A stretch of DNA of 64,000 nucleotides from Balneolaceae bacterium (GCA_017640605.1 JAEPQH010000016.1:23582-87581), one strand, 5' to 3'; positions 17,682 through 26,254 are shown, numbered from the stretch's first letter. A program made the numbers and translations. Notes: generated by a model from the sequence alone, not told the origin.

Positions 17682-17713
17682 GGCGTTGTTCTGGCTGGAC
17701 AACGCCTTTTTTT
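17682..17713 (+). terminator. Intrinsic terminator after the second TonB-like gene
   Basis: The 8-bp stem GGCGTTGT / ACAACGCC with a 9-base loop is followed by seven T residues. Confidence 0.92.
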
Positions 17714-17724
17714 ATCCAAAAAAC

Positions 17725-17752
17725 TCAAGGGATTTCCTGGAAAAGCCGATAA
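17725..17752 (+). promoter_or_regulatory. Candidate sigma-28 promoter of the barrel protein and third receptor
   Basis: TCAA (17725-17728), 16 bases, then a perfect GCCGATAA (17745-17752), 86 bases before the gene. Confidence 0.6.
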
Positions 17753-17838
17753 TAAAATTGGGCAAATTTATAAATGAAGGATACAAATCAGGTACAAAGA
17801 GATCGATCAATTAGATCAAAAAATAAGAGGAGAACACA

Positions 17839-18951
17839 ATGAAGATTCTTAGATATGGCGTTAGCTTTTTACTACTACTATTAATTTCAAATTCAGTATT
17901 CGCACAAGAGCAAAAGAAACTGACTTATGCTTTTGAGGCAGAGTTGCACTATAACGATGCTTTGCAAAGGGCTGATCAAAATTCATCGAATTTTGGCAAG
18001 CTAGATTTGCATAAAGCGGCTTTTAAAACTGGCTATTCTTTTAACAAAAAGTGGAGCATTGGCTCGAAAGTGATTGTAGAGCACGCTTTCGATAAAAAGT
18101 ACGAAGGTGGTGATGTGTATTTCACCAATTTTTATGCGAAATATAAAATTAATAAGAAGTTCAATATACAGGCAGGATTGATCTCTGTACCTTTGTGCGG
18201 TGGTAAATCGTCGACCTACGGTACCGTAGAAGTGTCTCCGGTCGAAAAATATATGAGTATCGCTTGGCGAGAGGTTGGTGTTAGCTTTTCCGGTACTCCA
18301 TCCAAACAAGTAAGCTATAAGGCAATGGTTAGCACCGGATTAAATCCGGCTGAATTAAACTCCAAAACGGTAGTTTACAATGCTAGAAATGCGGATCTGG
18401 GATCATCTTTGAATAATATTGGAGCAGGTGGACATCTTAAAATTAAACCAAACTATGAGTGGACCATTGGCACCGCATTTTTCTATTCGGGATTGTCGAA
18501 TAGCGATCAAACCGAAGTCGATTTATCAGGTGCAGATTACCGGATCGCTGAGTTTTATACCCAATATGCCTTTGGTAAGTTTGAAAGTAGAATAGTGGGA
18601 GTTTATAGTTCTATTCGGGAATCGGATAAAATCAATGAGGCATTTCATAGTAAAATTGGCTCCGCGCAGTACGGTACTTTACTCGAGTTTGGATATGACT
18701 TAAGTGATTTATTTCCAATTAATATAGAAGAGTCTAGTGTGAAAGGATTCGCGAGAGTAGAATCGTACGATGCACACTTCAGAACGGATGGAACTTCCGA
18801 TAAAAGATACTACGAGCATACCGATTATTCGCTCGGGATTGTATATCAACCGGTTAAGGCTCTGGAGGTAAAAGCCGACTATGTTCTATTGAAAACCGGT
18901 GACAACGCCTTACAACAACTGTTCGATTTTTCACTCGGTTACCATTTCTAA
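17839..18951 (+). CDS. Outer-membrane beta-barrel (porin-like) protein
   Basis: This 370-residue protein has a clear signal peptide (cleaved after about residue 23, VFAQ). Alternating amphipathic strands run throughout, and it ends in an aromatic residue (FSLGYHF), the usual outer-membrane insertion signature. It looks like the single-barrel porins that Bacteroidota annotate as phosphate-selective-porin-like, but I cannot name a substrate. It lies 28 bases before a Cache-type chemoreceptor and shares its promoter, so it may admit or sense the compound that receptor detects. A ribosome site (AGGAG) precedes the ATG. Confidence 0.8.
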   Translation: MKILRYGVSFLLLLLISNSVFAQEQKKLTYAFEAELHYNDALQRADQNSSNFGKLDLHKAAFKTGYSFNKKWSIGSKVIVEHAFDKKYEGGDVYFTNFYAKYKINKKFNIQAGLISVPLCGGKSSTYGTVEVSPVEKYMSIAWREVGVSFSGTPSKQVSYKAMVSTGLNPAELNSKTVVYNARNADLGSSLNNIGAGGHLKIKPNYEWTIGTAFFYSGLSNSDQTEVDLSGADYRIAEFYTQYAFGKFESRIVGVYSSIRESDKINEAFHSKIGSAQYGTLLEFGYDLSDLFPINIEESSVKGFARVESYDAHFRTDGTSDKRYYEHTDYSLGIVYQPVKALEVKADYVLLKTGDNALQQLFDFSLGYHF

Positions 18952-18979
18952 CTCACTTTTCAATTAAATAATTACCACA

Positions 18980-20872
18980 ATGCAGAATAATTGGCAACGC
19001 TGGAACGCGTTAACTCTGGGAAAAAAGCTCAATATTTTCATTATCACCGCTTTTCTACTTGGTATAGGTGGTACTATTGTAGTTGTCTACAATTTGTATA
19101 GCCAGTCTATTCAGGAATCGGTATTGCAAACGCTTGAACATAAAGGTGAGGCGAATACCGCCCAATTTTCGAATTGGCTGGATGCCAGGGTTGATGAGGT
19201 GTTGTTTGTATCTAGTTTAGATGCCACTGTGAACAGGGATAAGGCGCAACTTGGCGAACTTTTATTAAAATTGAGTAAGTCGCACGATTACTACGAAAAT
19301 ATATTCTTGCTGGATGAGAACGGTAAAGGAGTAATTTCAACGCTGCAGTTAAATGGAAGCACCAATTTATTGCCCGATGCACAGGCAGAAAGCTACGATT
19401 TGAGCGATAAAAGCTACTTTACTGAAACCAAAACCGGAAGAACGGTGGTTTCAGATCCGGAACCATCTGTGGTTACTAAAAATTTATTATCGGTAGTAGC
19501 TGTGCCGGTGTTTGTTGATGACACTTTTAATGGAATAGTTGGTGCCTCAATCCTATTGTCTACGCTTACTGAAATGGTGAATTCGATTCCAATGGAATCC
19601 TACACCGAAATCTATTTACTAGATGGAAAAGGGAAGCCCTTAACAAGTGCTTCATCAATAACTAATACGGACAAAAGCCTGAATACGATTGCCGCATCTC
19701 AATTAATAAATAAACAATCGGGTGCAGATATATACAAAAATGCAGCCGGCGATAAGGTGTTTGGTAGCTACACATATATACCGGAATTAGGTTGGGGATT
19801 GGTGGTAGAATCGAATTATGATACCATGGTTGCCACCGTAAATCGCGACTTTCTTTTATTGGCGATAACTGCTTTGATTGTACTGCTATTTTTTGGTTTT
19901 ATTGTTTCGTTGTTTGTGAAAAAACAAATCGTGCAACCCTTAGAATCAGCAATTTATACGCTGGATAATGCATCGATTCAAGTAAACTCTGCATCGCACG
20001 AAGTATCGTCCTCCAGTCAGAGATTGGCGGGTACTTCTAACGAACAAGCAGCACGCTTAGAAGAATCAACCAGTTCTTTAGAGGAAATCTCTTCGCAAAT
20101 AAAACAATCGGATGATCATACCACTCAGGCTGAAGTTTCTATGAATCAAGCTCGCCCTAAAGTTGATCAGGGTTTACAGGCGATTCAGAAGTTAAACGAG
20201 GCCATGACAGATATTAAATCCAGTTCGTTAGAAACTTCAAAAATCATCAAGACCATTGATGATATTGCATTTCAAACCAATTTATTGGCACTGAATGCGG
20301 CAGTTGAAGCAGCCCGAGCCGGAGAAGCAGGCAAAGGTTTTGCCGTTGTGGCCGAAGAGGTGAGAAATCTTGCACAGCGAAGTGCGGTGGCAGCCAGAAA
20401 TACCTCCGATTTAATTCAGAAATCACAATCAAGCTCCGATCGTGGTGCCGAGGTAACTGAAGAAGTCTCAAACAATTTGAATGATATTGCTGTGAGCATT
20501 AATGATGTGAGCACGTTAATTGTAGAAATATCTGCTGCCTCTAAAGAACAAGCAATCGGGATTGAGCAACTGCACTCGGTGGTTGGCGGAATGGACCAAG
20601 TGGTACAACAAAACGCATCCACATCGGAAGAATCGGCCAGCGCTGCCGAAGAACTATCAGCCCAAGCGAATGAGCTTCGTTCGGTTGTGCACGAATTAAA
20701 ACAGATGATAGGTGGTGGAAGCCAATTAAATAAAGCTGTACAAAGCTCTGATGGGCGAGGTACTGATACATCCAGATATACTGCAAACGATTTTATAGAG
20801 CAGCCTGATAAAACTTACCGACAGCCGGATGTAAATAAAATTAAGAGCGTAAACATGGCTTTTGATAAGTAG
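18980..20872 (+). CDS. Methyl-accepting chemotaxis protein with Cache-type sensor
   Basis: This chemoreceptor has 630 residues: TM1 (about 18-39), a periplasmic double-Cache-like sensor of about 250 residues (blocks [30 protein letters not shown] and GVVGA-like cores) and TM2 (about 291-313). No obvious HAMP domain is present. The signalling tip is the same as in the other receptors. The tail ends NMAFDK, so this receptor lacks the DFSEF pentapeptide and probably depends on its neighbours for methylation control. It is co-transcribed with the barrel protein. Cache sensors commonly bind small organic ligands such as amino or organic acids; the ligand here is unknown. Confidence 0.95.
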   Translation: MQNNWQRWNALTLGKKLNIFIITAFLLGIGGTIVVVYNLYSQSIQESVLQTLEHKGEANTAQFSNWLDARVDEVLFVSSLDATVNRDKAQLGELLLKLSKSHDYYENIFLLDENGKGVISTLQLNGSTNLLPDAQAESYDLSDKSYFTETKTGRTVVSDPEPSVVTKNLLSVVAVPVFVDDTFNGIVGASILLSTLTEMVNSIPMESYTEIYLLDGKGKPLTSASSITNTDKSLNTIAASQLINKQSGADIYKNAAGDKVFGSYTYIPELGWGLVVESNYDTMVATVNRDFLLLAITALIVLLFFGFIVSLFVKKQIVQPLESAIYTLDNASIQVNSASHEVSSSSQRLAGTSNEQAARLEESTSSLEEISSQIKQSDDHTTQAEVSMNQARPKVDQGLQAIQKLNEAMTDIKSSSLETSKIIKTIDDIAFQTNLLALNAAVEAARAGEAGKGFAVVAEEVRNLAQRSAVAARNTSDLIQKSQSSSDRGAEVTEEVSNNLNDIAVSINDVSTLIVEISAASKEQAIGIEQLHSVVGGMDQVVQQNASTSEESASAAEELSAQANELRSVVHELKQMIGGGSQLNKAVQSSDGRGTDTSRYTANDFIEQPDKTYRQPDVNKIKSVNMAFDK

Positions 20873-20952
20873 CGATCTAAGCGAAGTAATTACAAATAAC
20901 TACAGATTGAAATTAAATAGCAGTAAATGAAATAAACCTATTATCAAAATTC

Positions 20953-20968
20953 GGTTATCGCCGATAAC
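20953..20968 (+). promoter_or_regulatory. GCCGATAA inside a palindrome before the PAS kinase
   Basis: A perfect sigma-28 -10 box (20960-20967) lies within GTTATCGCCGATAAC, a near-perfect palindrome. No good -35 box is found at the usual distance. It lies 52 bases before the kinase gene. It may be a promoter or an operator-like site. Confidence 0.35.
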
Positions 20969-21018
20969 AGTAAAAGCAGATTCCTTAAGTAGTAGAATTA
21001 ATCTACGGGAGAATTATA

Positions 21019-22368
21019 GTGAAACAGTCTACATCGCGAAAAAAAGAAGAAAAGAAAGAGAGGGTTTTAGAAACCGAACATATTGAAACTGAAGTCATTT
21101 CACCTTTACGCCTGATTAATACAGGAAAAGCCAGCGTATCTGAAAAGAAAAAAGCAATGGCCGATAAAATTTGGGATGATTTGATAGCTAATTTTTCATT
21201 TCTGGATCCCGACTCGGACAAAGAAAACCACAGATTTGAACTGGTAGATAAAAACTACTTCGAAAAAGAGCCTGCAAAAAAAGAACTTATTCTCGAAGAT
21301 GGCATGTTGTCGATCCAAACAAATAACGAATCACTTACCGATGAGCATTTGAAGTTCACTAAGGCGGTGCAGCTTAGCCAATCGTTTGTGTTGATTATTG
21401 ATCGAAAAGGCGTGATCGAATATGCCAATCCCCATTTTCAAAAAGTATCCGGATTTACACAGGATGAATTGATTGGTAAAGAACTCGGTTTTTTGGTTTC
21501 AGATTTAGCCTCTCATGAAGAGTACGAGCAAATACTTCAGGCGGTTAAAGCCGGTGTAAGCTGGAAAGGGGAGCTGGTTAATACCAAGAAAAATGGTGAA
21601 TGGTACATCTTTACGGCTAAAATTTCGCCGGTAACCATTAATGGTGGTACTTCCGTCGATTTTATCGTAGTTGGGCATGATATCACCTCATTTAGAGAAA
21701 CGGAGATAAAACTTGAACAGGCTGTTCAGGAAAAATCTATTTTGCTATCTGAATTGCATCATCGAGTAAAAAATAATCTGGCCATCATTTCAGGAATCAT
21801 GCAACTGCAGGCCTTTGATGAAGGCGACGAAGAAGTAAAAACCAAATTGTTCTCGGGTGTGGGCAGAGTAAAAACCATGGCTACCATGCACGAGTTGTTG
21901 TATGAGTCGAGCAGTTTTACCATGCTGGAATTTGGTAAAAACATCTGCAAAATTGTGGATTCGGTAGCCGAAATGTTCCAAGTTAAAGATGCTTCGCTTA
22001 CTGTCAATTATGATCTGGAACCGATTATTCTGAACATTAATCAAGCGCACCCATGTGCATTAATCATTAATGAAGTGGTAACAAATTGCTATAAAAAAGT
22101 GGCAAAGCTTGTTGATAAAAAGCCACAACTAAACATTCGCCTTATTAGTTACGGTAAAAAGGTGATGATTGAAATTAAAGACAATATTGAAAGCTTGCCG
22201 GAAGGATACACGAGCGAGAAACAACCGTTGAGTTTTCAACTTATAAAAACGCTGGTTCGCCAACTAAATGGTAAATACAATTACCTAACGGATGATTTTG
22301 GGACTCTATTTACCCTGGCATTCGAAAAAGAGCACTTAAAAGGTACGGGTAACGCTCGGTTGTCATAA
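21019..22368 (+). CDS. PAS-domain sensor histidine kinase (HisKA_2 type)
   Basis: This 449-residue soluble kinase starts at GTG 21019. A charged N-terminus of about 110 residues leads to a PAS domain (about 112-235; VLIIDRKGVIEYANPHFQKV). Next comes a HisKA_2 motif, LSELHHRVKNNLAIISG, with the phosphoacceptor histidine at 247 or 248, and a weakly conserved HATPase domain. The LHHRVKNNL motif is typical of HWE/HisKA_2 kinases, which often act on stand-alone receivers. No partner regulator adjoins it. It sits at the end of the chemotaxis block, after a GCCGATAA element, and is followed by a terminator. Confidence 0.88.
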   Translation: MKQSTSRKKEEKKERVLETEHIETEVISPLRLINTGKASVSEKKKAMADKIWDDLIANFSFLDPDSDKENHRFELVDKNYFEKEPAKKELILEDGMLSIQTNNESLTDEHLKFTKAVQLSQSFVLIIDRKGVIEYANPHFQKVSGFTQDELIGKELGFLVSDLASHEEYEQILQAVKAGVSWKGELVNTKKNGEWYIFTAKISPVTINGGTSVDFIVVGHDITSFRETEIKLEQAVQEKSILLSELHHRVKNNLAIISGIMQLQAFDEGDEEVKTKLFSGVGRVKTMATMHELLYESSSFTMLEFGKNICKIVDSVAEMFQVKDASLTVNYDLEPIILNINQAHPCALIINEVVTNCYKKVAKLVDKKPQLNIRLISYGKKVMIEIKDNIESLPEGYTSEKQPLSFQLIKTLVRQLNGKYNYLTDDFGTLFTLAFEKEHLKGTGNARLS

Positions 22369-22389
22369 TTACCCGGAACTAGCCAAAAC

Positions 22390-22421
22390 AAAGAGGCGGG
22401 TCTAACGATCCGCCTCTTTTT
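22390..22421. terminator. Terminator between convergent kinase and Aer-like genes
   Basis: The 10-bp stem AAAGAGGCGG / CCGCCTCTTT is followed on the plus strand by T residues. The minus strand is also T-rich after the stem, so it may serve both genes. Confidence 0.9.
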
Positions 22422-22441
22422 TGTTTGTAGCAACTAAAAGA

Positions 22442-23827
22442 TTAGATACTTGAATAATTGCTTATAAGCTGTTCGTTCAAACTCTCGTATTTGTGAAATA
22501 GTATGGTATTCTCGCTCATCATTGCGCGTACCGTTTGTAAGTGCTTTTCGGCAGAATCTATTTCGATGCGTAGCTGCTCGAATGTATCGTTAAATTTTAA
22601 ATCGGAAGTGCTTAATCGGGATATTTCAACTTTACCTGTTATGTATATATACCGCAAAACGGTTAAAAACTGCTCGATATTTTGAAGCTTACTTAACAAT
22701 TCTACTTGCTTATTGGGGATCTTACAAATCGCTGTATACACACGTTTCAAGCGTGGAACAAACGCATTATTTAGCAATTGAACGGCCTCTTTTTGGTCTA
22801 TTAGCTGACTATCTACCGTGTGAGTATTCTTCAATTCGTGCAAATACTTTCGAGTCATCTCAACTTGTAGCTCTGAGGATATGATATCAAAGCTAAGATC
22901 TGAGAATATAAGGTGCAGATTATGTAAGCTTGAGATTAAATCGCTTAAGCTTTTTTCACCTTTCTTAGTTTGTTGCCCCATCGTTTCAGATACCACAAAC
23001 AAAGACTGATTATCGCGATCCAGTTTAGACGACTGCAATCGGGCATTTTGGGAAATAGCCTGAATATTTTTTGACAGATCGAGCAGTAAATTGGAATGTT
23101 GGTCTAATTGGGTATGAATATGATGGAGTTGATGGGTGTAAGTAACAAATTCTGAGAGAATCAGGCTTACCATTTCTAACGATTCCAGCGAGAATTTTTT
23201 ATGATTCTGAAATTTCAGCCGATCTTTTTGGGGTAGATGCTTATCCCGATTGAGAATTTCCTGCAATAATGCAAAACGCATAAACTGTTCGTAGGTATCG
23301 TAGCCCAAATCCTTGAGTAATTGGAGCATGTATTCGGTCGATTTTTGTACTACTTTTTCTCGTGGTAAAGTTTGCTCGAGTTCTCGTTCGTAAGAAAGTG
23401 TTTTTCTATAGATGTCTTTTACAATTTCAAAAATTGGGCTTCCCGGTTTTAGTCGAATGGATAGGTAGCCGCCTTTACATGGAAAAACCAATGCAGTTAC
23501 CCAATAATAGGAGCCATCTTTAGCTAAGTTTTTTACATAAACAGCTACCGATTGATTAGCCTTTAAATGATCCCACATCACCTTAAATGCTGCTTTTGGC
23601 ATATCGGGATGTCGTATGAGGTTGTGATATTGTCCTAATATCTCATCCGGTGCATATTTTGCTACTCGTAAAAAAACATCGTTCGCAAATTGTATAGCAG
23701 ATTGATGATCAGTAACCGAAAAAAAAAGCTCATTGTAATGGAATGAACTTTCGATATTAACTGGGGTAGGGCGGACTAATTGATTGGAATTGACCTGATC
23801 CGCTTCGTTAGATGGTGATTTGCCCAT
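22442..23827 (-). CDS. Aer-like PAS protein lacking a receptor signalling domain
   Basis: In this 461-residue protein, residues 28-140 are a PAS domain very like that of the redox receptor Aer: GQYHNLIRHPDMPKAAF, MWDHLKANQ and KDGSYYWVTALVFP are its hallmark blocks. The rest is helical, with a stretch around residues 240-300 that could be coiled coil. There is no membrane segment and no receptor tip ([11 protein letters not shown]), so it cannot signal to CheA like Aer does. It may feed a partner such as the upstream kinase at 23914-24948. Its ribosome site lies in an inverted repeat that overlaps a sigma-28-like promoter. Confidence 0.85.
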   Translation of the reverse strand: MGKSPSNEADQVNSNQLVRPTPVNIESSFHYNELFFSVTDHQSAIQFANDVFLRVAKYAPDEILGQYHNLIRHPDMPKAAFKVMWDHLKANQSVAVYVKNLAKDGSYYWVTALVFPCKGGYLSIRLKPGSPIFEIVKDIYRKTLSYERELEQTLPREKVVQKSTEYMLQLLKDLGYDTYEQFMRFALLQEILNRDKHLPQKDRLKFQNHKKFSLESLEMVSLILSEFVTYTHQLHHIHTQLDQHSNLLLDLSKNIQAISQNARLQSSKLDRDNQSLFVVSETMGQQTKKGEKSLSDLISSLHNLHLIFSDLSFDIISSELQVEMTRKYLHELKNTHTVDSQLIDQKEAVQLLNNAFVPRLKRVYTAICKIPNKQVELLSKLQNIEQFLTVLRYIYITGKVEISRLSTSDLKFNDTFEQLRIEIDSAEKHLQTVRAMMSENTILFHKYESLNEQLISNYSSI

Positions 23828-23831
23828 AAGG

Positions 23832-23872
23832 TTCTCCGAAAAAGTGTTAGTATTACATCACTTATCGGAGAA
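23832..23872 (-). promoter_or_regulatory. Inverted repeat burying the ribosome site of the Aer-like gene
   Basis: On the minus strand TTCTCCGATAAGTG (23872-23859) can pair with CACTTTTTCGGAGAA (23846-23832): 13 pairs, one mismatch and one bulge, with a 12-base loop. The GGAG ribosome site is inside the second arm, six bases before the ATG. The first arm overlaps the -10 box of the candidate sigma-28 promoter, so RNA started there would lack it. Confidence 0.7.
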
Positions 23873-23888
23873 CTGAAAAACAACTTAA
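23862..23888 (-). promoter_or_regulatory. Candidate sigma-28 promoter of the Aer-like gene
   Basis: On the minus strand TTAA (23888-23885), 15 bases, then TCCGATAA (23869-23862). The expected start site is near 23855, giving a leader of under 35 bases. Confidence 0.6.
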
Positions 23889-23913
23889 GTATCTATTTAT
23901 ATCTTGATAAGGC

Positions 23914-24948
23914 TTAAGGAAAGCAGATGGTGAACGAAATTCTGCCATTCTCACCATTTTCGGTTTGGAAGATTGTGCCCCCAAACTGACTGGCGTAAAG
24001 TAGTGCCATAGTTAAGCCAATACCCAAGTTATTCGCTTTTGAAGTAACAAAGGGATGGAATAAATGTGCCCGAATTTCCTCGGCAATAGGTGCACCTTCG
24101 TTAGAAATTCGAATGCTTTTATTGGACAGCTGCGAAACGGTGACCGGACTCCCATCGGTACTGTAAGAAAGAGCGTTGGAGAGTAGAATCCATAGTACTT
24201 TTTCTAAACTGTCTTTTGTGGCAGAAAACGGTTCTGCATCCGTAGTTTTCAGAAACTGAACCCGAGTGCGCAGTTCTTCGGGAATATCCAACAACACTCT
24301 GTTAAGTACACTTGTTAAGCCTACCGATTCTAGTTTTGAGACATCAAACTTTGAAGGAATGTGGTAAAAATATTCCAGCTCATCCATGATGTCGGCCAGA
24401 TGATTTACTCCCTCATCAACTTTTAGAGCACGCTTTATCGTGTGATCATCTTTTGTTTCGGTCATCAACAAATCCAGATAACCGGAAATACCTGTTAACG
24501 GCGAACGGAAACGATGTAGCATTACAGCGATCATGTGTTTCCAGCGATCTAGGGTAATAGCATCAGGAACCGAAGAATGGGCTTTTAGTTCTACTTTATC
24601 ATACACTTCGTTGCCGGCCGTAAAAGAATCGGTACTCATCAAATACCACTGATTATTAAAGAAAACCGTGGGCTGATCTTCAAGTACACGTTCATTAGGT
24701 TGAAGTATTTGGTGAATCTCTCTATCAATGGCTACTGAGGCGTCGATGCCCTCGCGCGCAGCTTCATTTAACGTATATACACGCTGAGATCCGTTTTTAA
24801 CAATAAAAACCGGATAGGAAATATCCTCGATTAGCGTCGTTATCACATCCATATATACTAAGTCTGAACCTGCCGAATAGTAACTATCAATTTGATCAAA
24901 TTCATTAATTGGTTTCATATCAAACTGAATAGACGGTAGTTGTTTCAT
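23914..24948 (-). CDS. PAS-type sensor histidine kinase
   Basis: This 344-residue soluble kinase has an N-terminal sensor region (about 28-125) with a PAS-like pattern (YPVFIVKNGSQRVYTLNEAA). HisKA follows with VMLHRFRSPLTGISGYL (His145), then a HATPase domain with N-box LLSNALSYS and a G2-box LGIGLTMALLYASQFGG. The usual Asp of the G1 box is Asn (ISNEGAPI), a variant found in some active kinases. It sits next to the flgB operon, where FlrB/FleS-type kinases often lie, but no sigma-54 activator gene is in the window. It has its own sigma-28-like promoter and is followed by the Aer-like gene. Confidence 0.88.
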   Translation of the reverse strand: MKQLPSIQFDMKPINEFDQIDSYYSAGSDLVYMDVITTLIEDISYPVFIVKNGSQRVYTLNEAAREGIDASVAIDREIHQILQPNERVLEDQPTVFFNNQWYLMSTDSFTAGNEVYDKVELKAHSSVPDAITLDRWKHMIAVMLHRFRSPLTGISGYLDLLMTETKDDHTIKRALKVDEGVNHLADIMDELEYFYHIPSKFDVSKLESVGLTSVLNRVLLDIPEELRTRVQFLKTTDAEPFSATKDSLEKVLWILLSNALSYSTDGSPVTVSQLSNKSIRISNEGAPIAEEIRAHLFHPFVTSKANNLGIGLTMALLYASQFGGTIFQTENGENGRISFTICFP

Positions 24949-24983
24949 ATCTATAATTGTGCCGTTTTAATTGGATATCTCAA

Positions 24984-25011
24984 TTATCAGCGTATACAAT
25001 CTTTTCCTTAA
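24984..25011 (-). promoter_or_regulatory. Candidate sigma-28 promoter of the PAS kinase
   Basis: On the minus strand TTAA (25011-25008), 16 bases, then GCTGATAA (24991-24984), one base from GCCGATAA, 36 bases before the start. Confidence 0.5.
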
Positions 25012-25115
25012 GCGAATTTGAAGAAGTGGAAAAATTTACCTGAGAGAGGATAATTCTCCCTTTGCAGCTCTGCGCTAACTATTTGCCTACGCTTGATACA
25101 GGCTTACAAACAGTA

Positions 25116-25131
25116 TGGCACAACTATTGTG
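25116..25131 (+). promoter_or_regulatory. Possible sigma-54 promoter of the flgB operon
   Basis: TGGCAC, five bases, then TTGTG. The -24 element fits TGGCAC-N5-TTGCA/T perfectly, but the -12 GC is GT. A similar TGGCAC-N5-TTGAT lies before flgF. If real, transcription would start near 25142, which favours the flgB start at 25163. Confidence 0.3.
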
Positions 25132-25162
25132 TGTGGGAGAAAAAAACAATCAACCGAGCCTT

Positions 25163-25507
25163 ATGAATCTTATCGACAGCAACCATAGCGATTTGTTAGC
25201 AAAAACGATGGACGCCTACTCGTTGAGGCAGAAAATCACTGCAACTAACATAGCCAACGCTGATACGCCGGGTTATAAGCGTCATGAAGTTCACTTCGAA
25301 GACGCCTTAAACGAAGCCATGGCGAATTCCGGTACCGGCGGTGCTAAAGAGGTTAATCCTTCTATCGTAGAAACCGATGGTAACGTAATTATCGAAGATG
25401 AACTCATCGAGCAGGCTGATACTCAGTTACGATTTCAATTAGTGACCAAAGCATTACGCCATCATTATAGTATGGTGCGAAACGGAATCACCGGAACCAA
25501 TCGCTAA
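25163..25507 (+). CDS. flgB: Flagellar rod protein FlgB
   Basis: This proximal rod subunit has 114 residues from ATG 25163. The rod signature is clear: LRQKITATNIANADTPGYKR, where the ANNxANxxTPGYK box is the hallmark of axial proteins. An upstream ATG at 25115 would add 16 residues, but those codons overlap a possible sigma-54 promoter and do not resemble FlgB N-termini; neither start has a strong ribosome site. FlgB builds the rod across the periplasm after export by the type III gate. It opens a long operon running to flgE. Confidence 0.93.
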   Translation: MNLIDSNHSDLLAKTMDAYSLRQKITATNIANADTPGYKRHEVHFEDALNEAMANSGTGGAKEVNPSIVETDGNVIIEDELIEQADTQLRFQLVTKALRHHYSMVRNGITGTNR

Positions 25508-25527
25508 TCATAACTAGCCAGTAAATC

Positions 25528-26022
25528 ATGTTACCAGATCGACTTTCATCAACATTTAAAACCGCAGCTCAGGGCCTTGCACTTCAACGCGAGCGCATAG
25601 CGGTGGCATCACAAAATATTGCGAATGCCCGTACTTCTGCCCCTGCCGGTTCTGATAATGTTTATCGGCCAAGAGAAGTGGTAACTCAAGCCCCACAGAC
25701 ACAACAATTTTTAGACATACTGGAAGGGGCCGCATCAGGGCTAAAAACCACGAATAAACAGCACATGAGATCTGCCGACGGTTTAGTTGGGCAGAAGCGT
25801 GGCGGGCTTGGACCGGGATTTGAAGTAGTTGAAATCAACAAATTTCGGTACGAGTATGATCCTAATCACCCCGATGCAGATGAAAATGGAATGGTGAAAT
25901 ATCCGGACATCGACATGGTGAAAGAAATGGCAGTGATGGTGAGCGCCAATCGACTGTACGAGGCAAATCTAAGCAGCATCGAAGCTGAAAAAGAACTTTT
26001 AAAACGATCGTTAGAGATTTAA
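25528..26022 (+). CDS. flgC: Flagellar rod protein FlgC
   Basis: This proximal rod protein has 164 residues. The N-terminal axial motif reads RIAVASQNIANARTSAPAG, and the C-terminal helix (MAVMVSANRLYEANLSSIEA) is typical of rod proteins that coil with their neighbours. The middle part FRYEYDPNHPDADENGMVKY is characteristic of FlgC. It lies 20 bases after flgB and is exported to form the rod with FlgB, FlgF and FlgG. Confidence 0.96.
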   Translation: MLPDRLSSTFKTAAQGLALQRERIAVASQNIANARTSAPAGSDNVYRPREVVTQAPQTQQFLDILEGAASGLKTTNKQHMRSADGLVGQKRGGLGPGFEVVEINKFRYEYDPNHPDADENGMVKYPDIDMVKEMAVMVSANRLYEANLSSIEAEKELLKRSLEI

Positions 26023-26026
26023 TACT

Positions 26027-26254
26027 ATGAGTACTATTAATCCAATTTTAAATCAACAAACACAAATGCTTGCGCAAAATAGTGCGCTACGCAAAGCAGC
26101 TGCTGCACCACAACCTCCACGGCTTACTGCTGATGAAAACTCCTTAATTAAGGAAAAATTTACAGCACCAAAGCCAATGCAGTCGTACTCGATGGATGGC
26201 AGAATGAACGAACAACAAATGGTGCGTGGCTCGCATTTCGACGCCCGCGTTTAA
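26027..26254 (+). CDS. Small hypothetical protein between flgC and fliE
   Basis: This 75-residue protein is Gln/Pro/Ala-rich and probably disordered. It has two small conserved-looking ends: an N-terminal NPILNQQTQML and a C-terminal SYSMDGRMNEQ followed by GSHFDARV. It fits tightly, 4 bases after flgC and 15 before fliE, and both neighbours are rod components, so it may be an exported or rod-assembly accessory. I recognise no family. A purine-poor upstream region suggests coupling to flgC translation. Confidence 0.72.
   Translation: MSTINPILNQQTQMLAQNSALRKAAAAPQPPRLTADENSLIKEKFTAPKPMQSYSMDGRMNEQQMVRGSHFDARV

Noticed and set aside
25115..25162. Extra 16 N-terminal residues of FlgB
   Set aside because: They do not resemble FlgB N-termini and overlap a possible sigma-54 promoter; the start at 25163 is preferred, though not proven.
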